NCBI RefSeq assembly: GCF_005222815.1
Contig: NZ_STGB01000001.1
Location: forward strand, 992,001-1,056,000
Length of the DNA: 64,000 nucleotides
DNA from: Roseomonas sp. AR75
GTDB lineage: Bacteria > Pseudomonadota > Alphaproteobacteria > Acetobacterales > Acetobacteraceae
Reading direction: 5' to 3'
The notes below the pieces were generated by a model, which searched no databases, was not told the DNA's origin, and saw only the letters and a program-made list of their open reading frames with translations. Shown in pieces: positions 37,038-45,580 of this stretch. The position numbers and the translations under genes are program-made. Numbering within the stretch: position 1 is the first letter of the stretch; every line of letters begins with the position of its first letter.

Positions 37038-37910
37038 ATGTGGCCGCATGATGCCCGCCTCGCGCTCAGCATCGTCGTGAATGTCGAGGAAGGCGCGGAG
37101 ATGTCGCTGCGCGACGGCGACAAGGCGCCGGAGCCGGTGGACGAGCTCGGCGTGCACCTTAAGGTGCCGATCCGCAACTTCGCCAACGAGTCCAACTACG
37201 AATACGGCATCCGCGCCGGTTGGCCGCGGGTGGAGGCAGTGCTGCGCAAGCACGCGATCCGCGCCACCTTCACGGCCGCCGGCATGGCGCTGGAGCGCGC
37301 GCCGCAGATCGGCCGCGCCATCGCCGAAGGCGGGCACGAGGCGTGCAGCCATGGATGGCGGTGGATCCACCAGTTCTCCTACAACGAGGAACGCGAGCGC
37401 GACTTCGTGCGCAAGGCGGTGGACAGCATCCGCGCCACGACGGGCGCCCGCCCGCTCGGCTGGCTCTCCCGCTACCTGCACTCGCCGCGGCTCCGGCGCA
37501 CGCTGGCCGAGGAAGGTTTTCTTTATCACATGGACGACTTCTCCGACGACGTCCCGCGCTGGGACGTCGTGGAGACGGATGCGGGGCCGCGCGCGGTGGT
37601 GATCCTGCCCTATGCGCTGGACAGCAACGACATGAAGTTCTGGCTTGCGCCCGGCTACACGCCGCAGCAGTGGCTGGACTACGCCGTCGAGACCTTCGAG
37701 GTGCTGTACGAGGAAGGCGGCAGCGCGGCGCGGATGATGTCGCTCGGGGTGCATCTGCGCATCATCGGCCGGCCCGGCCGCATCCGTGCCTTCGACCGTT
37801 TCCTCCAGCACGCCCGCAGCAAGCCCGGCGTCTGGTTCGCGACGCGGCTGGAGATCGCCCGCGCCTTCGCCGCCGCCACACCTGCCCCCGCGGAGCAAGC
37901 CGCACGATGA
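37038..37910 (+). CDS. Polysaccharide deacetylase-fold hydrolase of the PuuE (allantoinase/cyclic imide hydrolase) branch
   Basis: 290 residues. The start MWPHDARLALSIVVNVEEGA, the CSHGWRWIHQFSYNEERE segment and GFLYHMDDFSDDVPRW are those of the PuuE branch of the NodB fold, whose characterised members open cyclic ureides or imides (allantoinase, cyclic imide hydrolase) rather than sugars. No signal peptide, so cytoplasmic. First gene after operator site 2, coupled by ATGA to a PrpD gene. I infer ring opening of a cyclic imide or ureide as the entry step of this regulon; a chitin-type deacetylase role is unlikely because of its location and branch. Confidence 0.75.
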   Translation: MWPHDARLALSIVVNVEEGAEMSLRDGDKAPEPVDELGVHLKVPIRNFANESNYEYGIRAGWPRVEAVLRKHAIRATFTAAGMALERAPQIGRAIAEGGHEACSHGWRWIHQFSYNEERERDFVRKAVDSIRATTGARPLGWLSRYLHSPRLRRTLAEEGFLYHMDDFSDDVPRWDVVETDAGPRAVVILPYALDSNDMKFWLAPGYTPQQWLDYAVETFEVLYEEGGSAARMMSLGVHLRIIGRPGRIRAFDRFLQHARSKPGVWFATRLEIARAFAAATPAPAEQAAR

Positions 37911-39292
37911 GCATCGACGTCACGCAGGCGCTCGCCGAGCATGCGGCGCGCATCCGCTTCGCGGATCTCTCGCCCTCGGCCATCGCGAAGGCGAAGACCT
38001 TCCTGCTCGACACGATCGGCGTCGGCGTGGCCGGCAGTTCGGGCACGGGCGTGGCACAGGTGCTGGACCTCGCGAAGTCGTGGGGACCTGGCGACGAGGC
38101 GACATCCTGGGTGGGCGGGCATCGCATGTCCGCGGGATCGGCGGCCATCGCCAATGCCTATCTGATCCACTGCCTGGAGTTCGACTGCGTGCATGAGGGC
38201 GCGGTGGTGCATCCGATGGCGACGCTGCTCTCCGCGCTGATCGCCTGGTCGGAACGCGAGGCGGCGCGCGGCAGACCGGTGGATGGCAAGCGCTTCCTGG
38301 CCGCGATGGCCGTCGGCGTGGATGTCGCCGGCAATCTCGGCATGGCGACGGATGCGCCGCTGCGCTTCTTCCGCCCCGCCACGGCCGGCGGCTTCGGCGC
38401 GACCGCGGCGATCGGCAACCTCGCCGGCTTCGACGCCGAGACGATCCGCAGCGCCTTCGGCCACATGTATGCGCAGACCTGCGGCACCATGCAGGCGCAT
38501 GTCGAGGGCTCGCCCGCGCTCGGCCTGCAGATCGGCTACAATGCCCGCGGTGCGATCGGCGCGGCGGACCTAGCCGCCGCCGGCCTGCCCGGCCCACGCG
38601 ATGTCTTCCATGGCCGCTACGGCTACTACGTGCTGATCGAGGACGGGCCGTTCCACCCGGAACGCGTCGCGGAACGTCTCGGCAAGCGCTGGGAGATCGA
38701 GCAGCTCTCGCACAAGCCCTTCCCTTCCGGCCGGCTGACGCACGGCCTGGTGCACGCGCTACGCGACATGATGCGCGAGCACGGCTTCGCTGCCGACGAC
38801 GTCGCGGAAGTGGTCTGCTACGCGCCACCGCTGGTTCGGCGCCTGGTGGGTCGGCCGGACGTTCCGGACCCCGGCTCCAACTACGCCAAGCTATGCCTGC
38901 CCTTCGTCGGCGGCGTGTGGCTGGCGCATGGCGCCTGCGACGTGCCGCATTTCCGCGGCGAGGCGCTGCGCGATCCGCGCGTGCACGCCTATGCCGCCCG
39001 CATCCGCCACGAGGCGGATGGCAACACCAACGAGAATGCGCTGGACCCGCAGCGCTTCGTGATCACGCTGAAGTCCGGCGCCGTGCATGAGATGCTGCTG
39101 CCCCATGCCTATGGGCACCCGAAGGCGGCCCTGACGGACGCAGAGAACGAAGAAAAATTCCTCCGCTGCTGCAGCCATGCGGAGCCGCCCCTGGCGCCGG
39201 ACCGCGCGCGCCGCGTGATCGAGACGGTGGCGGCCATCGAGACGCTGCCCGACATCGCCGCCCTGCCCCGGCTGCTCGCAGGCCGCGGTTGA
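37907..39292 (+). CDS. MmgE/PrpD family protein (first copy)
   Basis: 461 residues, overlapping the PuuE-like gene by ATGA. All-helical N-terminal domain with LLDTIGVGVAGSSGTGV, NAYLIHCLEFDCVHEGAVVHP (the conserved D-x-x-H region) and GFGATAAIGNLAGFDAETIR; C-terminal domain with FPSGRLTHGLVHAL. The family includes 2-methylcitrate dehydratase, cis-aconitate decarboxylase and iminodisuccinate epimerase. Which reaction occurs here is unknown; a dicarboxylate or tricarboxylate substrate is likely. A second, diverged copy lies at 42839. Confidence 0.85.
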   Translation: MSIDVTQALAEHAARIRFADLSPSAIAKAKTFLLDTIGVGVAGSSGTGVAQVLDLAKSWGPGDEATSWVGGHRMSAGSAAIANAYLIHCLEFDCVHEGAVVHPMATLLSALIAWSEREAARGRPVDGKRFLAAMAVGVDVAGNLGMATDAPLRFFRPATAGGFGATAAIGNLAGFDAETIRSAFGHMYAQTCGTMQAHVEGSPALGLQIGYNARGAIGAADLAAAGLPGPRDVFHGRYGYYVLIEDGPFHPERVAERLGKRWEIEQLSHKPFPSGRLTHGLVHALRDMMREHGFAADDVAEVVCYAPPLVRRLVGRPDVPDPGSNYAKLCLPFVGGVWLAHGACDVPHFRGEALRDPRVHAYAARIRHEADGNTNENALDPQRFVITLKSGAVHEMLLPHAYGHPKAALTDAENEEKFLRCCSHAEPPLAPDRARRVIETVAAIETLPDIAALPRLLAGRG

Positions 39293-39316
39293 CGGAAGGC
39301 CGGCGCACGCTAGGTT
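39289..39316 (+). promoter_or_regulatory. Promoter of the acyl-CoA dehydrogenase operon
   Basis: TTGACG (39289-39294), 16-bp spacer and TAGGTT (39311-39316), a good sigma70-type match. The -10 overlaps the first two bases of operator site 3. Confidence 0.5.
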
Positions 39317-39326
39317 GTCCGGACAA
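39315..39326. promoter_or_regulatory. GntR-type operator TTGTCCGGACAA, site 3
   Basis: Perfect palindrome overlapping the -10 of the acyl-CoA dehydrogenase promoter and ending 18 bases before the ATG. This site would control the six-gene unit to the amidase. Confidence 0.78.
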
Positions 39327-39344
39327 ATCCCGCGGGAGGCCGCC

Positions 39345-40505
39345 ATGGACGTGAACATCGCCCGCCAATCCGAGGAGGATGACGCTCTTCTCGACGCCAT
39401 CGAGAAGTGGCTGGAGCGCGACGTGCGGCCGCATGTGCTGCGGTTGGAGCATGCGGACGAATACCCGCATGAGATGGTCGCGCAGATGAAGGCGCTCGGC
39501 CTGTTCGGCGCGACGATCCCCGCCGAATATGGCGGCCTCGGCCTGTCGGCGACGACCTATGCGAAGATCGTCGAGAAGATCGCCGAGACCTGGATGTCAC
39601 TCTCCGGCATCTTCAACAGCCACCTCATCATGGCCGCCATCGTCACCCGCATGGGGACGGAGGAGCAGAAGGCGAAGTGGCTGCCGAAATTCGCTTCCGG
39701 CGAGATCCGCGGCGGCCTCGCGCTGACCGAACCCGATTGCGGCACCGACCTGCAGGCGATCCGCACGCGCGCGCGGCGCAGCAACGAAGGCTATGTGATC
39801 AACGGCACCAAGACCTGGATCAGCAACGGCATCGAGGGCACCTGCTTTGCCCTGCTGGTGAAGACCGACCCGGAGGCCGAGCCGCGCCACAAGGGCATGT
39901 CCATGGTGCTGGCGCCGAAGGGCCCCGGCTTCCGCGTCGGCCGCAAGCTCGAAAAGCTCGGCTACAAAGGCATCGATTCCGCGGAACTTGTCTTCGAGGA
40001 CTATGTCGTGCCCGCCGAGAACCTGATCGGCGGCGAAGGCCGTGGCTTGCAGGCGGCGCTGTCGGGCCTGGAGCTCGGGCGGATCAACGTCGCCGCGCGC
40101 GGCTGCGGCCTCGCTTCCGCGGCGCTGAAGGATTCGGTGCGCTACAGCCAGATCCGCCGCACCATGGGCAAGCCGATCTGCGAGCATCAGGCCATCCAGC
40201 TCAAGCTCGGCGAGATGGCGACGCGGCTGCAGGCGGCGCGCCTGCTGACCTACGACGCCGCGCGCGCCTACGACAAGGGCGAGCGCTGCGACATGGAAGC
40301 CGGCATGGCGAAGTATTTCGCCAGCGAAGCCGCAGTGGAGAACAGCATGGAGGCGATGCGCATCCATGGCGGCTACGGCTATTCGAAGGAGTACCATGTC
40401 GAGCGCTACTACCGCGACGCGCCGCTGATGTGCATCGGCGAGGGCACGAACGAGATGCAGCGCATCATCATCGCCAAGCAGCTCATCGCGCGGAATCCGG
40501 TGTGA
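39345..40505 (+). CDS. Acyl-CoA dehydrogenase
   Basis: 386 residues from the ATG at 39345 with GGGAGG eight bases ahead; a TTG further upstream lies inside the operator and is rejected. FAD enzyme with GGLALTEPDCGTDL (flavin/substrate loop), TKTWISNG, RIHGGYGYSKEYHVER and the catalytic base in CIGEGTNEMQR. The Glu position in GEGTNE and the GCDT-like loop resemble glutaryl-CoA/short-chain dehydrogenases acting on dicarboxyl-CoA, though I cannot fix the substrate. First gene of a unit with two CoA-transferases, which would supply its acyl-CoA. Confidence 0.9.
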   Translation: MDVNIARQSEEDDALLDAIEKWLERDVRPHVLRLEHADEYPHEMVAQMKALGLFGATIPAEYGGLGLSATTYAKIVEKIAETWMSLSGIFNSHLIMAAIVTRMGTEEQKAKWLPKFASGEIRGGLALTEPDCGTDLQAIRTRARRSNEGYVINGTKTWISNGIEGTCFALLVKTDPEAEPRHKGMSMVLAPKGPGFRVGRKLEKLGYKGIDSAELVFEDYVVPAENLIGGEGRGLQAALSGLELGRINVAARGCGLASAALKDSVRYSQIRRTMGKPICEHQAIQLKLGEMATRLQAARLLTYDAARAYDKGERCDMEAGMAKYFASEAAVENSMEAMRIHGGYGYSKEYHVERYYRDAPLMCIGEGTNEMQRIIIAKQLIARNPV

Positions 40506-41710
40506 AGCCGCTCCCCCTCAGCGGCCTGCGCGTCCTGACCTTCGAGCAGTTCGGCGCAGGCCCCTTCGCAACGATGAACCTTGCCGATCTCGGCGCGGAG
40601 GTGATCCGCGTGGAATCGCCGCCCACTGCCGATGGCGAACCGCCTGGCGACATTGCGCGCCACACCGGCGACTATCGCCTCGGCGAGAATGACAGCCAGT
40701 ACTACCAATCCTTCAACCGCAACAAGCGTGCCATCACGCTGGACCTGCGCACGCCCGAGGGCCGCGCGGCGCTGCATCGCCTCGTTGCCGGCGTCGACGC
40801 GGTGCTGAACAATCTGCGCGGCGACCTGCCGGCGCGGCTCGGCCTCGACTATCCCGCCCTGTCGAAGGTGAAGCCGCAGATCGTCTGCGTGCATCTCTCC
40901 GGCTACGGTCGCCACGGCGCGCGCGCGACCTGGCCGGCCTATGACTACCTGGCGCAGGCCGAGGCGGGATTCTGCGCGCTGACCGGCGAGCCGGGCAGCG
41001 AGCCCGCGCGCGCCGGACTGCCGGTGATCGACATGCTCTCCGGCCTCACCGCCGCGACGGCGCTGCTGGCGGGCGTCATGGGCGCGCGCGCAACCGGCCA
41101 GGGGCGCGACCTGGATGTCTCGCTCTACGACGTCGCCGTGCAGAACCTGACCTATGTGGCGACCTGGTATTTGAACGAGGGTTTTGCCGTGCCGCGCCGC
41201 CCGCGCGGCGGCCATCCCTTCATCGTGCCGTGCGAGATGTTCCCGACGGCCGATGGGCATGTCTTCGTCATGTGCGTGAAGGCCAGCTTCTGGCGCCGCT
41301 ACTGCGACGCGATCGGCATGCCGGACCTGCCGAAGGATCCACGTTTCCGCGGCTTCGACGAACGCCTGGCGAACCGCGACGCGCTGGCCGCAATCCTCGA
41401 TCCAGTCATGCTGACGAAGACCTCGGCCGAGTGGGTGGCGCTGCTGGCGGGCAAGGTGCCGGTGGCGCCGGTACTGACGCTGGCCGAGGCGCTGGACAAC
41501 CCGTGGCTGGCGGACCAGGGCGGCATCCTGAACCTGCCGCATCCGCTGCGCGCGGACCTGCGCACGGTCAGCAATGCCATCCGCCTGGACGGCCAGCGCC
41601 TGGCTGGCCGGCCTGCGCCCGGCTATGGCGCGGACACCGCGGCCGCGCTCGCCGCCGCCGGCTATGCCGAGGACGAGATCGCGCAGTTGCGCGCGCTGGG
41701 GGCGGTGTAG
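40502..41710 (+). CDS. Class III (CaiB/BaiF) CoA-transferase, first copy
   Basis: 402 residues; GTG start overlapping the dehydrogenase stop. Family opening LSGLRVLTFEQFGAGPFATM, nucleophilic Asp in AGLPVIDMLSGLTAATALL, and GRDLDVSLYDVAVQNL. It transfers CoA between carboxylates without free intermediates, forming an acyl-CoA anhydride with the aspartate. Paired with a second, different CoA-transferase after 2 bp. Candidate activator of a dicarboxylate for the preceding dehydrogenase. Confidence 0.9.
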   Translation: MKPLPLSGLRVLTFEQFGAGPFATMNLADLGAEVIRVESPPTADGEPPGDIARHTGDYRLGENDSQYYQSFNRNKRAITLDLRTPEGRAALHRLVAGVDAVLNNLRGDLPARLGLDYPALSKVKPQIVCVHLSGYGRHGARATWPAYDYLAQAEAGFCALTGEPGSEPARAGLPVIDMLSGLTAATALLAGVMGARATGQGRDLDVSLYDVAVQNLTYVATWYLNEGFAVPRRPRGGHPFIVPCEMFPTADGHVFVMCVKASFWRRYCDAIGMPDLPKDPRFRGFDERLANRDALAAILDPVMLTKTSAEWVALLAGKVPVAPVLTLAEALDNPWLADQGGILNLPHPLRADLRTVSNAIRLDGQRLAGRPAPGYGADTAAALAAAGYAEDEIAQLRALGAV

Positions 41711-41712
41711 CG

Positions 41713-42846
41713 ATGAAGCTGGATGGCGTGCGCGTCCTCGACCTCTCGCTGTTCCTGCCGGGGCCGTATCTCACCACTGTGATGGCCGATCACGGCGCCG
41801 AGGTCATCAAGCTGGAGCCGCCCTCCGGCGAGCCGGTGCGCAACATCGGGCTGCGCGCGAACGGCGAGAGCGTGTGGTTCCGCAACACGCATCGCGGCAA
41901 GAAGTCCATCGTGCTGAACCTCAAGGACAAGACCGACCTTGCCGCGCTGCATGACCTGGCGCGCACCTGCGACGTGATGCTGGAAGCGTTCCGGCCCGGT
42001 GTCGCGGATCGCCTCGGCATCGGCGCTGCCGCGATGACGGCGCTCAACCCGCGGCTGGTCTATTGCTCCATCTCCGCCTTCGGCCAGGACGGTCCGCTGC
42101 GCGACCGGCCCGCGCATGATTTGGCGGTGGAAGCGCTGGCGGGAACGCTTTCGGTCAATCTCGGGCAGGACGGGTTGCCGACGCATCCCAACGTCCCGGT
42201 GGCGGATGTCACGGCATCGCTGCTCGCGCTGTCGGCGATCCTGATGGCGCTGTACCGGCGCGAGAAGACCGGGCGCGGCGACGTGATCGACATGGCCATG
42301 TACGACGCCACGCTGTCCTGGCTGCCGAACGCGACGGGCGCGGTGATCGCGGAGGCGCGTCCACCGGTGCCGAAGCAGGAACGGCAGTGGGGCGGCGGCA
42401 GCTTCTACAACATCTACGGCACGAAGGACGGCCGCTTCATCGTACTCGGCGGCAGCGAGCACAAATTCGTCGAGAACCTGCTCCATGCGCTCGGCCGGCC
42501 GGACCTGATCGCGGGTGCCGCCGGCCCGCCGGGGCATGGCCATGACGCCGCGAAGGAATTCCTGCGCGAGACCTTCGCCACGCGCTCGCGCGACGAATGG
42601 GAAGCCTGGTTCGAGGGGCGCGACGTCTGCTTCGCGCCGCTGCTCGACCTGAAGGAGGCCTTCGACAGGCCGCATGCCGCCGCCCGGCGCATGATCGAGC
42701 GCGATGACGAGGGCAACCTGCATATCGGCCTGCCCATCAAGTTCCGCGACGAGCCCGGCCGGCTCGATCCGCGCCTGCCGAAGCTCGGCGAGCACACCGC
42801 CGAAGTGCTGGCCGAGGCACGCCGCCGCCTGGCGCGCGATGGCTGA
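41713..42846 (+). CDS. Class III (CaiB/BaiF) CoA-transferase, second copy
   Basis: 377 residues, beginning LDGVRVLDLSLFLPGPYLTT; the nucleophilic Asp lies in VPVADVTASLLALSAIL, and VIDMAMYDATLSWLP follows. It is clearly diverged from the copy at 40502, so the two may form a heteromer or act on different acids. Overlaps the following PrpD gene by 8 nt. Confidence 0.9.
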   Translation: MKLDGVRVLDLSLFLPGPYLTTVMADHGAEVIKLEPPSGEPVRNIGLRANGESVWFRNTHRGKKSIVLNLKDKTDLAALHDLARTCDVMLEAFRPGVADRLGIGAAAMTALNPRLVYCSISAFGQDGPLRDRPAHDLAVEALAGTLSVNLGQDGLPTHPNVPVADVTASLLALSAILMALYRREKTGRGDVIDMAMYDATLSWLPNATGAVIAEARPPVPKQERQWGGGSFYNIYGTKDGRFIVLGGSEHKFVENLLHALGRPDLIAGAAGPPGHGHDAAKEFLRETFATRSRDEWEAWFEGRDVCFAPLLDLKEAFDRPHAAARRMIERDDEGNLHIGLPIKFRDEPGRLDPRLPKLGEHTAEVLAEARRRLARDG

Positions 42847-44176
42847 CGCGACGCTCACCGAAGGCCTGGTCGCGCTGCTGGCGCGGCCCATCGCCGCGGC
42901 GGATCGCCGGCGGGCGGTGCTGCATCTGCTCGACTGGATCGGCTGCGCGGCCGCGGGCGCTGGCAGCGAAACCGGCGCCGTGTTCCGTCGCCACGCCGGG
43001 GTCCAGCCCGCCGGCGCCGCGCGCGTGATCCGCGGCAACCGGACCACGGCGCGCGCGGCCGCCTTCGCCAATGGCGCCTTCGGCAATGTGCTGGAGATGG
43101 ACGACGTCCATCGCGAGGCGATCCTGCATCCTGGCCCCGTCATCATCCCCGCTGCCCTGGCCTTGGCGGCGGAGCGGAACGCCGGCGGCCTGGCGCTGCT
43201 CGATGCTATCCTGCACGGCTACGAAGTGGAGATCCGCATCGGTCGCGCGATGGGCGCCGCGCATTACGCGCGCTTCCATCCGACCGCAACGATGGGCCCC
43301 TTCGGCGCCGCCGCGGCCTGCGCCGCGCTGCTCGGCCTGGATGCGGCACGGACGGTCTGGGCGCTCGGGAATGCCGGGACGCAGGCGGGCGGCGTCTGGC
43401 AATGCCGGCACGAGCAGGTGATGACCAAGCAGTTGCACACAGCACGCGCCGCGACGATGGGCATGGAAGCGGCGGAGCTCGCCGCGCTCGGCCTCACCGG
43501 GCCGCGCGCGATCCTGGAAGGCCCGCAGGGTGTCTTCGCCGGCCTCGCGCCCGATGCGCGGCCGGCGCGCGTGCTGGCGGAGGCCGATGCGCCTTGGCTG
43601 GTGCACGCTACCAGCTTCAAGCCGTGGCCCGCCTGCCGCCATGCGCATCCCACCATCGACGCCGCGCTGGCCCTGCGGCCGAAGCTGGCCGGGCGCGGCA
43701 TCGCGCGCGTGACCGTGGAGAGCTACCCGGATGCGCTGGCCTTCTGCGACCGGCCCGAGCCACGCGACACCGTCGGCGCAAAGTTCTCACTGCAGCATGC
43801 GGTCGCGGTTTGCCTGCGCGACGGGCCGCCGCCGCTTTCCGCCTTCGACCCACCCGCGCTCGAGCGCGCCGACATCGCCGCGCTGCGCGCCCGCGTGACG
43901 GTGCGGGAATCGCCCGCCTTCACCGCCGCCTATCCCGCGCATTTCGGCGCCGCGGTTGAACTCGCGCTGGAAGACGGCACGATGCTGCGCGAGAGCGTGG
44001 CCGATGCGCTGGGCGACCCCGAGAACCCGCTGGCGGAGGAGGCGATCCTCGGCAAGGCGCGCATGCTGATGGACAGTGCCGGCGTGGACGCGCAGCGTGC
44101 GGAGGCGGTGATCGCGACGGCCTTCGCCTTGCTGGACGACGCACCGGCGATACGCCTCAACGACGTCCTGCCCTGA
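42839..44176 (+). CDS. MmgE/PrpD family protein (second copy)
   Basis: 445 residues from the ATG at 42839, inside the end of the CoA-transferase gene. It holds LHLLDWIGCAAAGAGSETG, GNVLEMDDVHREAILHPGPV (D-D-x-H region), HPTATMGPFGAAAACAALLG and FKPWPACRHAHPTIDAAL. The HPTATMG and W-P-A-C-R-H-x-H segments are typical of the cis-aconitate-decarboxylase/iminodisuccinate-epimerase-like branch. Second PrpD paralogue of the regulon, probably acting on another intermediate or stereoisomer. Confidence 0.85.
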   Translation: MADATLTEGLVALLARPIAAADRRRAVLHLLDWIGCAAAGAGSETGAVFRRHAGVQPAGAARVIRGNRTTARAAAFANGAFGNVLEMDDVHREAILHPGPVIIPAALALAAERNAGGLALLDAILHGYEVEIRIGRAMGAAHYARFHPTATMGPFGAAAACAALLGLDAARTVWALGNAGTQAGGVWQCRHEQVMTKQLHTARAATMGMEAAELAALGLTGPRAILEGPQGVFAGLAPDARPARVLAEADAPWLVHATSFKPWPACRHAHPTIDAALALRPKLAGRGIARVTVESYPDALAFCDRPEPRDTVGAKFSLQHAVAVCLRDGPPPLSAFDPPALERADIAALRARVTVRESPAFTAAYPAHFGAAVELALEDGTMLRESVADALGDPENPLAEEAILGKARMLMDSAGVDAQRAEAVIATAFALLDDAPAIRLNDVLP

Positions 44177-44188
44177 CCGGAGCCGCGC

Positions 44189-45580
44189 ATGGCCGCCTTC
44201 GACTACGTCACCGCGATGCAGCCAGAGGCCCTGCGGCGGGACTACCCGATCGGCCCGGATTTCCCCGGCGCCCTGCTGGGCATGTCGCGCGACGCGTTGC
44301 GTGCGCGGCAGGAACGCGATTTCGGCAAGGTCATGGACTTCGCCTGGAAGGTGCCGTTCTACCAGCGTCTCTGGGGCGCGCGCGGCATCGAGCCCGGCGA
44401 TATCCGCAGCCTCGATGACCTGCCGAAGCTGCCGAGCTACGACAAGGCCGACATCATGGCGAGCGTGGCGGAACACCCGCCGATCGGCGATTTCCACGGC
44501 CAGGACGCGCATCCGGAGGACGCGCGCCCGCAGATCATCTTCCACACCACCAGCGGCACCACCGGCAAGCCGCAGCCGCTGCTGTTCGGCCCGAAAAGCC
44601 GAGAGGTGCAGAACCGGCTGCTGGCGCGGCTCTATCTGGCCGCCGGCATGACCCGCGACGACGTCGTGCACAGCGTCTATGGCCACGGCCTGATCAATGG
44701 CGGCCACTATGTGCGGGAGACGGTGCAGCACTGGGTCGGCGCGCGCTTCATGTCCGCCGGCACGGGCACCGAGACGCGCAGCGCGCAGCAGGTCTTTATC
44801 ATGAAGGAGTTCGGCGCCACCTGCATCATCGGCTTCGCCGACTACATCAAGCGGCTTTCGGACGTGGCGCGGGAGGAGGGCTTCGTCCCCGGTCGTGACA
44901 TCCCGATCCGGCTGATCTGCGCGCATCTCGGCAGCGAGAGCCAGGCGAGCCTTTCGGCCGCCTGGGGCGGCGCCGCCGTGTACGACTGGTACGGCGTCGG
45001 CGACACCGGGATCATCGCAGGCGAATTCCCGGACCGCACGGGGATGCATGTGATGGAGGACGCGCATGCGCTGGAGATCGCCGATCCCGACACCGGCAAG
45101 CCGGTGGAGCGTGGCCGCCTCGGCGACATGATCTGCACCTGCCTGTTCAAGGACGACATCTTCCCGATCATCCGCTTCAACACGCATGACGTGACGGAGG
45201 AAGTCGTCGGCGAGAGCCCGCTGGGAATCCCGTTCCGCCGCATCAAGGGGTTCCTCGGCCGCAGCGACAACATGGTGAAGCTGCGCGGCATCAACCTGTT
45301 CCCCACCGGCATCGGCGCGCTGCTGGTGGAGCAGTGCGAGAGCGCGACCGGCGAGTTCATCTGCCGCGTCCGGCGCGACGGCACCCGCGATGCCATGACC
45401 GCGCATCTGGAAGTGCGCGGGGAGCGCCCGGATGGCCTGCGTGAGAAGCTGGAAGCCGTGCTGAAGACGCGGCTCGGCGTGGAGGTGGCGGTGGCGCTCG
45501 AAGCGCCCGGCACCCTCGCGCCACTGACGCAGGTGGAAAGCCGCCAGAAACCGATCCGCCTGCTGGATGAGCGCACGTGA
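44189..45580 (+). CDS. Phenylacetate-CoA ligase-like AMP-forming enzyme
   Basis: 463 residues of the ANL superfamily, PaaK branch: the P-loop reads FHTTSGTTGKPQPLLFGP (about 118-135), YDWYGVGDTGIIAGEF is the A5-type motif, and the hinge/C-terminal part has IKGFLGRSDNMVKLRGINLFP. It would activate a carboxylate with ATP and CoA. Redundant with the CoA-transferases unless it primes the cycle or acts on a different acid. Overlaps the amidase start by GTGA. Confidence 0.88.
   Translation: MAAFDYVTAMQPEALRRDYPIGPDFPGALLGMSRDALRARQERDFGKVMDFAWKVPFYQRLWGARGIEPGDIRSLDDLPKLPSYDKADIMASVAEHPPIGDFHGQDAHPEDARPQIIFHTTSGTTGKPQPLLFGPKSREVQNRLLARLYLAAGMTRDDVVHSVYGHGLINGGHYVRETVQHWVGARFMSAGTGTETRSAQQVFIMKEFGATCIIGFADYIKRLSDVAREEGFVPGRDIPIRLICAHLGSESQASLSAAWGGAAVYDWYGVGDTGIIAGEFPDRTGMHVMEDAHALEIADPDTGKPVERGRLGDMICTCLFKDDIFPIIRFNTHDVTEEVVGESPLGIPFRRIKGFLGRSDNMVKLRGINLFPTGIGALLVEQCESATGEFICRVRRDGTRDAMTAHLEVRGERPDGLREKLEAVLKTRLGVEVAVALEAPGTLAPLTQVESRQKPIRLLDERT

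Noticed and set aside
39315..39344. TTG start of the acyl-CoA dehydrogenase at 39315
   Set aside because: It lies inside the operator palindrome, while the ATG at 39345 has a proper ribosome site and matches the family start.
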